From assembly GCA_037440065.1 (NCBI GenBank), contig JBBIUV010000017.1, forward strand, positions 496,001 to 560,000: a stretch of DNA of 64,000 bases, in the 5' to 3' direction. This document shows positions 42,293 to 52,090 of the stretch, one piece after another. The notes beneath the pieces were generated by a model, which was given only the letters and a program-made list of their open reading frames with translations, made no database searches and had not been told where the DNA came from. The position numbers and the translations under genes are program-made. The stretch's first letter is position 1. Every line of letters starts with the position of its first letter. Source of the stretch: UBA1563 sp037440065 (GTDB lineage Bacteria > Bacteroidota > Ignavibacteria > Ignavibacteriales > Ignavibacteriaceae).

Positions 42293-43309
42293 TTAATTGA
42301 TTATTTTAAATTTATAGATTATTGGAATAAACTTTCTAAAGTTTGCTTGCGTTACAGAATCTAAATTTTCCATCGTTGATTCAGCCGGGACAAAAACTCT
42401 CTTCCACGGATCATCCACAAGATAAAGGTTTGCATTATTATCCATGGTTATTGATTCCAGCGCTGCTGCATAGTTAAAATCATGATACGCAGGAATAATT
42501 CCTTTCACATCAAAATACTTTACTTCCGAAATGTCTAGTTTGTCGTTCAGTTTCATTCTAAAAATTTTTGAGTTATTTCTGTCGATCCCCCAAAGAGTAC
42601 TATTTCCCTCGCAATAAAGTCCGCATATTGTCTGAATCTTATAATTTCTCGTACTTAGTTGTTTTACAATACGTTTACTCTTTTTATCCAAAATGAAGAT
42701 CATGGTGCTGTCTGAAAAGACCGATTTTTTTTCAAATCCTTCTAAACCTAAGAATAAATATTTTTCCGATACAGCCACCCCTTCGTAACCGATATTATTA
42801 TCAACATATTTTAGAAACAAATTTTGCGGTGTAACCGAAATCTTTTTGAGACTTACAATCGTGTCTGCAAAAAAATTATTCTCTGCAAATTTTAGCTGAT
42901 AGATACCAACGTATTTTTGAATCTCCGGGTAATTCCCTTCAACTGAAATAAAAATATCTCCGGTGAATTTATCATAAGCAACTTCTTCAAAATCTTTCTT
43001 TGGAAAGTCTGCTAAATATTTCTGAAGTGATTCCGCAAAAACAAGTTTTTTAAGATTAAAAATCGTGTCACGCGCAATACTAAACCGCCAAATATCGCCG
43101 ATGTCATCAACAAGAAGAAAATATTTCTTTCCTTCATCCTCTTTTAAGAAGGTAATTCCGCTTGTTTGATCTGTATGTGTCTCCGTAGTTTTAAGCCATC
43201 TTGGAAAATGTTTTCCCGGTTTTAACGGAATTTCGTCTCCTCCGGAAAGAAGCAAATGTAAACTTCCGAAGATTAAAACTAAGGCGGCAAAGATATTTAT
43301 AATTTTCAT
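42293..43309 (-). CDS. Secreted protein, predicted beta-propeller, function unknown
   Basis: 338 residues with a signal peptide (KIINIFAALVLIFGSLHLLLSGG). The mature part repeats short strand pairs (YFLLVDDIGDIWRF; FEEVAYDKFTGDIFISVEGN; IGYEGVAVSEKYLFLGLEG; LESITMDNNANLYLVDD), as in phytase-like or esterase-like propellers. The E-G-V-A and E-S-I-T-x-D-x-x-x-x-L-Y-L-V-D-D segments are typical of that group. Catalytic residues are not assignable. It lies upstream of the M20 gene on the same strand (17-bp gap). Confidence 0.65.
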   Translation of the reverse strand: MKIINIFAALVLIFGSLHLLLSGGDEIPLKPGKHFPRWLKTTETHTDQTSGITFLKEDEGKKYFLLVDDIGDIWRFSIARDTIFNLKKLVFAESLQKYLADFPKKDFEEVAYDKFTGDIFISVEGNYPEIQKYVGIYQLKFAENNFFADTIVSLKKISVTPQNLFLKYVDNNIGYEGVAVSEKYLFLGLEGFEKKSVFSDSTMIFILDKKSKRIVKQLSTRNYKIQTICGLYCEGNSTLWGIDRNNSKIFRMKLNDKLDISEVKYFDVKGIIPAYHDFNYAAALESITMDNNANLYLVDDPWKRVFVPAESTMENLDSVTQANFRKFIPIIYKFKIIN

Positions 43310-43409
43310 AATTGTGTTTCAAATCTAATCATTTCAAAAGAGATTCCAAAGATTGAAGCAATATTGAGGCTCGTTTGTCAAGCTTTGAAATGCTTCCTAT
43401 ATTTGTTTT

Positions 43410-44777
43410 ATGATTTTATTCAGATACATATTACGGAACCACGCGGCTCCCTTCTTGTTTTCGATAACAACACTGATGTTCATCTTCCTTTTCCAATTTT
43501 TAATGAAATTTGCTGATAAACTTGTCGGAAAAGGATTAGATACGTGGATCGTTGTAAAATTGATCACTTACAACCTGGCATGGATGGTGGTATTGGTTGT
43601 GCCGATGGCGGTGTTGGTGGCAACACTGATGGCATTTGGTGCAATGGCTCAGAATAACGAAATCACAATAATGAAATCCTCAGGAGTTAGCTTATATAAA
43701 ATGATCGCCGGACCATTGGCGGCAAGCATTGTAGTGGGAGTTCTTCTGATCTTTTTCAACAATGATGTTTTACCGGACGCAAATCATCAAGCAAAAATTT
43801 TAATGATGGATATTCAGCAGAAGAAACCAACTCTCTCGATCGAACCCGGGGTTTTTTCTCAAGAGGTAGATAATTACGCTATCCTCGCACGAACCATGGA
43901 TCAGAACAAAAATAAAATGTACGGGGTAACCATTTATGATTACACAAATCCATACAAGATTAATATTGTTACAGCAAAAGAAGGATTGCTTTATTTCTCC
44001 AAAGACCAAACAAAACTTTTGATGGATTTAAAAAATGGTGAAATCCATGAAAGTGGAGTATCCGATACCAAACTTTACCGCAAACTTATATTTAATAATC
44101 ATCGTATCGCAATGGATGCCCAGCAATTTTCTCTGCAGCAATCCGGGCCCGGTGTGCAGCGGAGCGATCGCGAATTGAGCGCGCCGGATATGCTTATGAT
44201 CGTAGACAGCTTACGACAATTGCGATTTAAATATTTTACATCGTTCCAAAAAACGACGAACAAATTTTTCCTCGGCGATAGCCTTGCCGCTCCGCTCCTG
44301 GGGAAAGTTCATCTATCTTACGCACCGAACGACAATTACGCAAACTTGCTTGAGAGGGTAAAAAACATTAAGAATGAAGTTCTTTCTTCATTCCTCCAGG
44401 TTGATTTTGTTAATAAAGAAATTGACAAATACATGGTTGAAGTTCATAAAAAATATTCTATTCCCGCAGCATGTATTATCTTTATTTTGCTTGGCGCTCC
44501 TTTGGGAGTTATAACTCGCAAAGGTGGATTTGGTATGGCTGCAAGTGTAAGTCTCTTTTTCTTTCTAGTTTATTGGGCGTCACTCATCGGCGGAGAAAAA
44601 CTTGCCGACCGCGGACTAATGACTCCATTTTGGGGAATGTGGAGCGCGAATATTTTAATGGGAGTTGTGGGAATATTGCTTACTAAGAAAGTTGCTAATG
44701 AAACGGTCACGCTTGATTTTTCATTCTTCAAAAAATTCATTCCAAAAACTTGGCAGCAGAGTGAAGAAGCTCCATGA
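43410..44777 (+). CDS. LptF/LptG-family LPS export permease
   Basis: 455 residues. Three N-terminal membrane segments (about 13-32, 50-85 and 98-120) with the conserved LVVPMAVLVATLMAFGAMAQNNEITIMKSSGVSLYKM segment are followed by a periplasmic jellyroll (about 125-345). Three C-terminal helices follow (about 350-435, containing IIFILLGAPLGV). It pairs with the next gene as the two transmembrane halves of LptB2FG. It is longer than the E. coli proteins (about 360) because of an insertion in the periplasmic domain around residues 240-320. Which is F and which is G cannot be settled by eye. Confidence 0.9.
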   Translation: MILFRYILRNHAAPFLFSITTLMFIFLFQFLMKFADKLVGKGLDTWIVVKLITYNLAWMVVLVVPMAVLVATLMAFGAMAQNNEITIMKSSGVSLYKMIAGPLAASIVVGVLLIFFNNDVLPDANHQAKILMMDIQQKKPTLSIEPGVFSQEVDNYAILARTMDQNKNKMYGVTIYDYTNPYKINIVTAKEGLLYFSKDQTKLLMDLKNGEIHESGVSDTKLYRKLIFNNHRIAMDAQQFSLQQSGPGVQRSDRELSAPDMLMIVDSLRQLRFKYFTSFQKTTNKFFLGDSLAAPLLGKVHLSYAPNDNYANLLERVKNIKNEVLSSFLQVDFVNKEIDKYMVEVHKKYSIPAACIIFILLGAPLGVITRKGGFGMAASVSLFFFLVYWASLIGGEKLADRGLMTPFWGMWSANILMGVVGILLTKKVANETVTLDFSFFKKFIPKTWQQSEEAP

Positions 44778-45859
44778 TTAAAATTATCGACCGATATGTT
44801 GTTAAACAATTTGTGCAGACGATATTTTTTGCGCTGCTCGCTTTCATAGCAATCTTTGTAATTGTTGATCTGATGGAGAACCTCGACGATTTCCTTGATC
44901 AGAATGTTGCGACTCCGGTAATTTTTCAGTACTACCTTTACTTTATTCCGGAAATCGTAAAATTGATCACGCCGGTTTCTGTATTGTTCGCCGGCTTATT
45001 TACTGTCGGGAAAATGTCCAACACGAATGAATTGACCGCCATTAAAGCCGGTGGAGTGAACATGTACCGGTTTATGTTCCCGCTGATCGTCGTTTCATTT
45101 TTTGTAAGCTTGCTTTCGATTTATTTCGGCGGGTATGTTGTTCCGAAAGCCAACAAAGCGAAACTAGAAATTGAGATCAATTATCTTAAAAAAGGTTTAT
45201 CGTTTGCGGGAAGCAATATTTTTTTCCAGGATACAAAGAATAAAATTGTAAACATTTCTTATTACGATGAGACGAATCTTATTGCACATCGAGTGAGTGT
45301 GCAAGAATTTGGAAAAGATGACATCACTAAAATGCTAAATAGATTGGATGCGCAGCAATTGGACTTCGACAGCACAAAAAATATCTGGATTGCAAAAAAC
45401 GGTTCATTCAGAAAATTTGGAAATTTATCTGATTCCCTTGAAAATTTTACAAAAAAAGAATTGCCTTCACTTCAATTCAAACCGAACGAGCTTGCATTCA
45501 AACAGCAAAAACCGGAACAAATGAATTTGGCTGAATTAAAAACGTTAATCTCCGATAAACAAAAAGCCGGTAACGATCCCACTTCAGTACAAATAGAATA
45601 TTACTCACGTTACTCATTTGCACTGGCAAGTCTTGTGGTTGTATTATTTGGAATGCCACTTTCGGCTAACAAAAGAAAAGGTGGATTGGCATTGCAATTC
45701 GGAATAAATATTCTCATCACATTCATTTATTTAGGGCTGATGAAAATTATTCAGGCGTTTGGCAAGAACGGCGCACTTGATCCCGTGCTAACCGCATGGC
45801 TCGTAAATATTTTCTTCTTTATCGGTTCGCTTATAAATCTTTCAAGAGTGAAACAATAA
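44774..45859 (+). CDS. LptF/LptG-family LPS export permease
   Basis: 361 residues, the standard size. The N-terminal part has helices around 15-35, 60-80 and 100-120, with PVSVLFAGLFTVGKMSNTNELTAIKAGGVNMYRFMFP, the hallmark of the family. The periplasmic jellyroll is near 125-265, and the C-terminal helices include ALASLVVVLFGMPLSANKRKGG. The ATG overlaps the stop of the upstream permease by 4 nt, so the two subunits are made together. The pair is 26 kb from lptB. Confidence 0.92.
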   Translation: MIKIIDRYVVKQFVQTIFFALLAFIAIFVIVDLMENLDDFLDQNVATPVIFQYYLYFIPEIVKLITPVSVLFAGLFTVGKMSNTNELTAIKAGGVNMYRFMFPLIVVSFFVSLLSIYFGGYVVPKANKAKLEIEINYLKKGLSFAGSNIFFQDTKNKIVNISYYDETNLIAHRVSVQEFGKDDITKMLNRLDAQQLDFDSTKNIWIAKNGSFRKFGNLSDSLENFTKKELPSLQFKPNELAFKQQKPEQMNLAELKTLISDKQKAGNDPTSVQIEYYSRYSFALASLVVVLFGMPLSANKRKGGLALQFGINILITFIYLGLMKIIQAFGKNGALDPVLTAWLVNIFFFIGSLINLSRVKQ

Positions 45860-45873
45860 GGTTTTTAATTCAA

Positions 45874-48800
45874 CTACTTATTATTCTTCTTCCCTAACAA
45901 AGTGAGAAAAACATCATACTCATATCCCGATTCATCAGAAAGTTTTTTTACGTAATTGATGTACCCGAGCATCTCATGAATATGGGTTGTGTATTTTGTT
46001 TCTTTTAGAGACGTAGAGAATTCTTTTTTCTTCCCGGCTGATTTCTCCAACTTCTCGTGCAAATAATTTTCGGTGTAAGTAACCATTGCAAAGGTAAAAC
46101 TCCAATTCAAGAAAGTTTCAAGATTCTCCTTACTGTAGTAAATCTTTCCCTTGTACTCATTTACATTTAAAAATTTCTTTGCAAAATCTTTTTCGAGCAG
46201 TGTTACAAGTTTTACCGAGGCGTTATTCTTCTCTCCCTTTTTGCCTTTGCGTGCGTTATTGCGTTTAGGAAGTTTTGCATTTTTTAATTCAAAAAGTTCA
46301 TCCGGGAAAATGCTTTCTTCAGACGGAAGAATTTTTGCCAGACCGAATTCTTGTCGAAGTGTTTCAAATGAATCGTTCAGGTGAAGGAGACCCTGCCACA
46401 ACGGTTTTCCAAGAAACAATTCATTATAAAGATGGAGCAGTTCTTCATTCTCGTTACTAGATTTTACAGCTTCGAGAATTGTTAGAATTATTGTGTAAAG
46501 GATAAAGAAATCTTTATAAGCCGAGTTTCCGTTATAAAAAACTAAAGCATGTTTCAAATCTTCAACCGCTTCGTCTTTCTTCGATGAGGCTAGAAAACGA
46601 TCGAGCGTTGAGAGAATGAGGAATTTTTGTTCGATTGTTGTTATAATTTTCTGCTCATCAACCGGCATATAGAGATAATTTTTTACTTCGTTTACTAAAT
46701 TCAAAATTTTCGATCTTCCATAACTTGTAACTTTTTCAATTTGTTCATCATCAGCTTTGGTTTTGCTCTTGCTGATAAATCCGCATGCTGAACTGAATTC
46801 TTGAAGCAGTTCTCTGTTGCAGATATTTATAACTGCATCGTGCAACGGTGCAAGTTTTAATTCTTTTAACGATTGTTTTATTGAAGGAACTCCTCTGCCG
46901 TTAAGCATTTTATGAAGATCGTAATATTCTCCCGTTACATCTTTAACTTCAACAAATCCTAAGAAAACATGATACTGGTAACCGTTCAAGAATACACTTA
47001 ATCCTTCTTCAACTAATTCTCTCCCGTTCCGTAAAAATTCTAATTTTGTTTTGTGATCATTCAGGATGTAAAAATTATCTCCGCTAATATTTAGGTTCAA
47101 CGCATCCGAAATATTCTTCCTCTGAACATGAGCATCAGTTTCTGAAATTACTTTGCCGGTTGAAAAATGAATTTTCCCTTTGGCTTGTTCGTAGGAGTTA
47201 TTATAAAAAACAAGCGCCCGCTCACCTCCACTCATGTTCGAGAAAGCAAAAATATTTTCATTTACATTACCGAACTCATCAATAAAATCATATAATTCAA
47301 AATTGCTAACCTGGCTGAACAAATATCTTTTCTGCATTAATGGAAAAAGTTCTTCTTCATGACGTCGGACTAAACCTTCATCAACAAACTCGTTGTAATA
47401 AGCTTTGTAATATTCCATTCCATATTTTTCTGTGTAACCTTCAATCTGTCCGTGCGCAAACATGGGCAAGCCTGGCAACGTTATCATCATCACTGCAACG
47501 CCAAAATACTTGTCCCCTTTTCCAAACTGATTTACCGCAGTCTCTTCATCGGGATTACTCATAAAATTTACATACCGCTTTAATATTTCCGGATTAAACT
47601 CAAGCGTATTCGTAATCAGGTCGCGGTACTTATCATTTTCCTCCTTCATAAACATGTGCATGAAGGCGCTGTTATAAACGCGGTGCATTCCAAGCGAACG
47701 AACGAAATATCCCTCCATCAACCAGAAAGCTTCTGCAAGTAAAAGGGTGTGAGGCATTTCGGAATTTATACGATCAACAACTTCACGCCAAAATTCTTCC
47801 GGGAAAACTTGATTGAAAGCTTCGTAGGATAATGCATAATCAGACCGCGAAGGAATTGCTCCGCCGTGTCCCGGTTGCGGATACCACAGTCGGGAAAAAT
47901 GTTTTTTTGCAAGCGTCATCGCTGCATCAAATCGAATGATCGGAGTTTTGCGAGCAACATGCATAATAGTTTGAATTAACGATTCGCGAACTTCAGGCAG
48001 CAAAAGATTTAACTGCGCAGTATCATTCCAAGGCATGTTTGTTCCATCGTTACCGTGATAAATGTAACGGATTTGTCCCGACCAATTATCGATCAATTGA
48101 AAGACAACTGCGGCATCTGTCTTTGCGTAGTATTTATCTTCAATTCTAATTTGATAACGGGAATCGTCTGAAAGATCAGGCCCAGTAAAGGTATAACTTG
48201 GGAAGGGAGAATGCGACGACTGAATAAAATAATCGGGATGATCCAAAATCCATTTTGAAAATATTCCGGTATGATTCGGCACCATATCGCTTGAAAGTCT
48301 GATATGCCTTAGCGAACAACGATATTTCAAATTTTCAAATGCTTGTTCCCCGCCGAGTTGTTCCGCAATAACGTAATCAAAAAGTGAATAAGCAGAGGGA
48401 GCCGCTTCCGGATTACCGCAAAATTGTTTTATCTTTTTTGAAGCAGCGCTTCTCTCCCAAAGTCCAATAAGCCATAACGCGTTGATATTCCATCGTGCAA
48501 GGCGGTCGAGTTCTTCATCAGGAATTTGGTCGAGACGGTAAATATCTCTTTGATATTTTTTTGAAAGTTGATTTAACCAGACGAAAATATTTTTAGCCAG
48601 CATCACTACACGCGGCATCCAATCAATATCTTCGGTAAATTTTTCCGGCTCAAAATGATAACTTAGGCTTATGTCTTCAGGGGAATCTTTTGTTTTTTCA
48701 TAAGCTTTGCGGGCTCTTTCCAATTCTTCATCGGTCATTAAAAGTTGGTAATCGGGTACCGGCGGCGTACCAACTCCACCGTGCTGTAAAAAGAGTTTTA

Positions 48801-49608
48801 TATCTTCACGGATCAGATCTTCCCCGCTCAATATTTTAGCGAGAAGTTTTTCGTCGATAATTACTTTCCACTTTTCGCGGATGTAGTCGAGTTGTGCTTC
48901 AAGATTATTAAGGTTGGCTAGAATCGGTTTTTTTAAAGCGGAAAGAAGAGGAAGATTTTCTATACTTAACGGTTTTTCCGCTTCAAAGAATTTTTCAGTT
49001 GCGGCAAGAAAATTCCAATAGGAAGTTTCCTGCGCAATAAGCTTATCATCAAATAATTCTTTTAAAGATTGAAATGCCGGATTTAAATTTTCGAGGTGCA
49101 GAAGAATTATTTCTTCAAGAATGATTTCCTTATTCGATTTACCCTCCGTGTTTCCATTTATATATTGGTCAAGCGTAGTAATTCCTTTATGTACAGCAAC
49201 GGGAGGAAAATGTTCTACAAATTTTCTTAAAACTTTTTCAACTTCTTCAGAACCTAAATTATTTCGCAGAAATGCAATGCTTCGTTCGAAAGCGCCGGGA
49301 TTTTCTTTTTCTTCATAATGACGAATAACAAAATGGAAAATTTCGTGGAGCAGTCCGGCGGCATTTATCTGCCCTGGAGTAACGTAGGCGTCAAATATTT
49401 TTTCTTCCTCACGCTTGCTGTTAATTTTTTGGGCAAGAAGCCGCGCTTGATACAAATTACCAATGAAAAGATTTCCCTGGAGGGAAAACAACGACTCATC
49501 AAACTGATATTTTACACGAAGATGTTTGGAAACATGAAGATCATATTTAAGTTTGGCTGGAGTATCGCCAGTCGAACATTCTTGCACTCTTTTCATTTCA
49601 CATCCCAT
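45874..49608 (-). CDS. Large GH13 (alpha-amylase superfamily)-like protein with extra N- and C-terminal regions
   Basis: 1,244 residues, no signal peptide. An N-terminal region (about 25-400) has no known domain; it includes LLHEIFHFVIRHYEE (about 87-101). The GH13 core runs about 370-750: region I SDMVPNHTGIFS (about 440), region II IIRFDAAMTL with the nucleophile Asp (about 559), region III LLAEAFW with the acid/base Glu (about 628), and NPDEETAVN for the third Asp (about 686). A beta-rich part follows (about 750-890). The last 350 residues are helical and unassigned. Catalytic residues look intact, so an active glucan enzyme is plausible. The size is more than twice that of a simple amylase. 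The start could instead be ATG 49596. Confidence 0.75.
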   Translation of the reverse strand: MGCEMKRVQECSTGDTPAKLKYDLHVSKHLRVKYQFDESLFSLQGNLFIGNLYQARLLAQKINSKREEEKIFDAYVTPGQINAAGLLHEIFHFVIRHYEEKENPGAFERSIAFLRNNLGSEEVEKVLRKFVEHFPPVAVHKGITTLDQYINGNTEGKSNKEIILEEIILLHLENLNPAFQSLKELFDDKLIAQETSYWNFLAATEKFFEAEKPLSIENLPLLSALKKPILANLNNLEAQLDYIREKWKVIIDEKLLAKILSGEDLIREDIKLFLQHGGVGTPPVPDYQLLMTDEELERARKAYEKTKDSPEDISLSYHFEPEKFTEDIDWMPRVVMLAKNIFVWLNQLSKKYQRDIYRLDQIPDEELDRLARWNINALWLIGLWERSAASKKIKQFCGNPEAAPSAYSLFDYVIAEQLGGEQAFENLKYRCSLRHIRLSSDMVPNHTGIFSKWILDHPDYFIQSSHSPFPSYTFTGPDLSDDSRYQIRIEDKYYAKTDAAVVFQLIDNWSGQIRYIYHGNDGTNMPWNDTAQLNLLLPEVRESLIQTIMHVARKTPIIRFDAAMTLAKKHFSRLWYPQPGHGGAIPSRSDYALSYEAFNQVFPEEFWREVVDRINSEMPHTLLLAEAFWLMEGYFVRSLGMHRVYNSAFMHMFMKEENDKYRDLITNTLEFNPEILKRYVNFMSNPDEETAVNQFGKGDKYFGVAVMMITLPGLPMFAHGQIEGYTEKYGMEYYKAYYNEFVDEGLVRRHEEELFPLMQKRYLFSQVSNFELYDFIDEFGNVNENIFAFSNMSGGERALVFYNNSYEQAKGKIHFSTGKVISETDAHVQRKNISDALNLNISGDNFYILNDHKTKLEFLRNGRELVEEGLSVFLNGYQYHVFLGFVEVKDVTGEYYDLHKMLNGRGVPSIKQSLKELKLAPLHDAVINICNRELLQEFSSACGFISKSKTKADDEQIEKVTSYGRSKILNLVNEVKNYLYMPVDEQKIITTIEQKFLILSTLDRFLASSKKDEAVEDLKHALVFYNGNSAYKDFFILYTIILTILEAVKSSNENEELLHLYNELFLGKPLWQGLLHLNDSFETLRQEFGLAKILPSEESIFPDELFELKNAKLPKRNNARKGKKGEKNNASVKLVTLLEKDFAKKFLNVNEYKGKIYYSKENLETFLNWSFTFAMVTYTENYLHEKLEKSAGKKKEFSTSLKETKYTTHIHEMLGYINYVKKLSDESGYEYDVFLTLLGKKNNK

Positions 49609-49753
49609 TAGGAAGATTTTATTTTCAAATATTGGAGATTTTTCTGGGTGAAATATAATAAAATTTCTTCTGAACCATTCTCTAAATCGGTTTGAAATGA
49701 TTTTGGGGTTGGAGAAATATTTCTAAAATAACTTGCGCGGATTTTGAGCTGAA

Positions 49754-51460
49754 TTACTTTAGTAAAATCATCTTTTTTGTTTGAACAAAATTACCTCCAC
49801 TGTAAGAGCAACGAAGCTGGTAAAAATATACACCGCTCACCAGCTGCCTGTTTCCCACGATCGATTGAAATTTGGTCTCATATTTACCCGGCAACCTGAC
49901 TTCGTCAACTAAAGTCGCGACTTCGTTTCCAAGTACGTCGTACACTTTTAATGTTATATAACCACCAACAGCATTCTGCCACCTTATTATTGTCTCCGGG
50001 TTGAATGGATTTGGATAATTTTGAGAAACCTCAAATGAAGTTGGTAGTTCCGACCCAGTATCGTCTGTATTAAGAATTTGTCGTAATTCGGCATCCATCC
50101 ATCCGCATCTATCCTTTATCCAATTTTTAAGATAAGCCACTTCATCATCATAAGTCTGCCCCACATAATAATTGGGCCAAACCCAACGTCCTAGAATCGG
50201 CCATTTTTGAAAATTTCTTGGCTGCGCTTCATTTGTAAGCGTTTTTAGTGAATCGATGAACCGGTAAATGTTGGTGAGATTAAATTCATTCTGGCGAAGT
50301 TGAAACCAACGGGTAGCACACTTTTTTTGAAATTCAGGATCACCTGCAATTTTTTTCCACCAGAAAGGAACTTGAAATTGATCAGTTTGCAAAAAATTAG
50401 TGTTGGTGCTGAGATAGGAAAGATGCCATCCGTAAACTAAAGAAGCATCATAATAATTTGCATTTCCCCAAGCGATATTGTAATCCCAAACCGGACCAAT
50501 TTTAAGTTTCGGATTTTTCGAATCCCTATCTTTATGAAGAAAAGCGCTCAGCCGGTATGCATCAATATTTTTACTCAACTCATTAAGTAAAAAATAATCA
50601 ACAAAAGAAGGAACATCGATTAGCGAAGGATATCCTGTAAGTGTATCGGTGTAATCGGGATTGTAAACACGAGTCTCAAAATTATCAATATATTTTTGAA
50701 TGTAAACTTTTTGTTGAGGTGTAATATCTTCAGGTTTTGGATAATGGTACTGCCAATAAATCTGCTGGTAAGCATCAAGATAAGGGGGATAAAGAGATTT
50801 CCAACCATTGTTTCCTGAGCCGTCTTCTTTATCTATTTTTAGAAGATACCCACCCGTAAGACTATCGCCTGCATTACCCGTTAAACCCATCCCCGAAATA
50901 TCAACACGGTTTTTATCACGTTTAATTTTTTCCAAAAGAATATAAACGCCCATATATTCTCCGTTCAAGACAAGTTCACAAAATTTAAATCGAGATGCAT
51001 AATGTCCCGTTTTTACAGCCAACCAATAGGCTAGCACATCGCGGAAAAAAGTTTTGTCTGTATAAGGGGCGTATAAAATCCAATCATTCTCTTTCGGAAA
51101 TCCAAGCAAAGAAACCGAAGTATCGCTTCCCAATTCCGTTCTTGTTTCTACCGCGTATTGTTTTTTAGGAAACCACTGCGAAGTTGATCCACGGATTTCG
51201 ATTCCAACTTTACCTTTGTAATCATTTTGCGGATCGGTTAGATAATTTCGAACCCCTTCTCCATTAAAAATAATTCCCAAATCAACCGTAATTTTTGGCT
51301 CATTCACTATTGTTTGACCATTCGTTTCAATCACCACAATCGGAAGGTTTGAAGAGGTGAAGGCGACAGGATTTGTGTTAGATTTGGTAATCTTTTCTTG
51401 ACTTCTAATTATTAGGGAAGATAGTATCAATAGAAATAAGATAAGCAGTGTGGATTTCAT
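49754..51460 (-). CDS. CotH-kinase-like protein with type IX secretion sorting domain
   Basis: 568 residues. A signal peptide (KSTLLILFLLILSSLIIRSQ) is followed by a CotH domain (about 60-410: VGIEIRGSTSQWFPKKQYAVETR, LGFPKENDWILYAPYTDKTFFRDVLAYWLA, YMGVYILLEKIKRDKNRVDI, GPVWDYNIAWGNANY). The C-terminal T9SS sorting domain (about 485-568, FEVSQNYPNPFNPETIIRWQ to KKMILLK) ends the protein. CotH proteins are secreted or spore-coat atypical kinases. Predicted to be exported to the cell surface. It is downstream of the Nudix gene by 15 bp. Confidence 0.9.
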   Translation of the reverse strand: MKSTLLILFLLILSSLIIRSQEKITKSNTNPVAFTSSNLPIVVIETNGQTIVNEPKITVDLGIIFNGEGVRNYLTDPQNDYKGKVGIEIRGSTSQWFPKKQYAVETRTELGSDTSVSLLGFPKENDWILYAPYTDKTFFRDVLAYWLAVKTGHYASRFKFCELVLNGEYMGVYILLEKIKRDKNRVDISGMGLTGNAGDSLTGGYLLKIDKEDGSGNNGWKSLYPPYLDAYQQIYWQYHYPKPEDITPQQKVYIQKYIDNFETRVYNPDYTDTLTGYPSLIDVPSFVDYFLLNELSKNIDAYRLSAFLHKDRDSKNPKLKIGPVWDYNIAWGNANYYDASLVYGWHLSYLSTNTNFLQTDQFQVPFWWKKIAGDPEFQKKCATRWFQLRQNEFNLTNIYRFIDSLKTLTNEAQPRNFQKWPILGRWVWPNYYVGQTYDDEVAYLKNWIKDRCGWMDAELRQILNTDDTGSELPTSFEVSQNYPNPFNPETIIRWQNAVGGYITLKVYDVLGNEVATLVDEVRLPGKYETKFQSIVGNRQLVSGVYFYQLRCSYSGGNFVQTKKMILLK

Positions 51461-51475
51461 AAAAAAGATTTTTTG

Positions 51476-52090
51476 TTAATCGAAAACTACCTCTTCCGAT
51501 GGATTTTCCCAAAGATGGAAAAGCATCTGAATTTGTTCTTCTGTAATTCTTGTTGCCGAAAGAGGGGGAAGATTTTCAATTGAGAAAAAATTCACATCCG
51601 AAGTTTCGGTTCCGGAGGAGATAGTATCGTTCAACAACTCGCAGAGAATAAAGATTTTATAAGTGTGAAAAGGAGAAACGGGATAACCATGTTTAAGTTT
51701 GTCAATAACAGCAAGCAGCCGAACTGTCTTAACTTCTGCTCCGGCTTCTTCCCTTGCTTCTTTAATTGCTATCTCTGAAGGAGAATAGCCGATATCAGCC
51801 CAACCGCCGGGAATCGACCATCTGCCGTCAATTTTTTCTTTTACCATTAAAATTTTATTCTCTTTAAATACAACCGCACGAACATCAACTTTTGGAGTTT
51901 GATAACCGGCTTCATTCGCAAAAAGATTTTGGATTTTTTCTAACGGTGTTTCTGTAATTTCCGCTAATAATAATTGACTGAGTTTCTTTAGTTCTTCATA
52001 ACGTTCGCGGTCAAACTCGTTTTCGCAATATTCCAATCCCGCGTAAGCAAGAGCTTGTATCTGTTTTACAAGTTCAATTGAAGTTTTCAT
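51476..52090 (-). CDS. Nudix hydrolase with N-terminal helical domain
   Basis: 204 residues. The first 60 residues (VKQIQALAYAGLEYCENEFDRERYEELKKLSQLLLAEI) are the NUDIX_N_2-type helical domain. The Nudix domain follows (about 65-185) with GGWADIGYSPSEIAIKEAREEAGAE as the Nudix box; two positions vary from consensus (Asp instead of Glu after the Gly pair region, Lys for Arg before EA). ADP-ribose-type or nucleotide-sugar substrates are typical for the family. Overlaps the GH18 gene start-stop by 4 nt. Confidence 0.88.
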   Translation of the reverse strand: MKTSIELVKQIQALAYAGLEYCENEFDRERYEELKKLSQLLLAEITETPLEKIQNLFANEAGYQTPKVDVRAVVFKENKILMVKEKIDGRWSIPGGWADIGYSPSEIAIKEAREEAGAEVKTVRLLAVIDKLKHGYPVSPFHTYKIFILCELLNDTISSGTETSDVNFFSIENLPPLSATRITEEQIQMLFHLWENPSEEVVFD

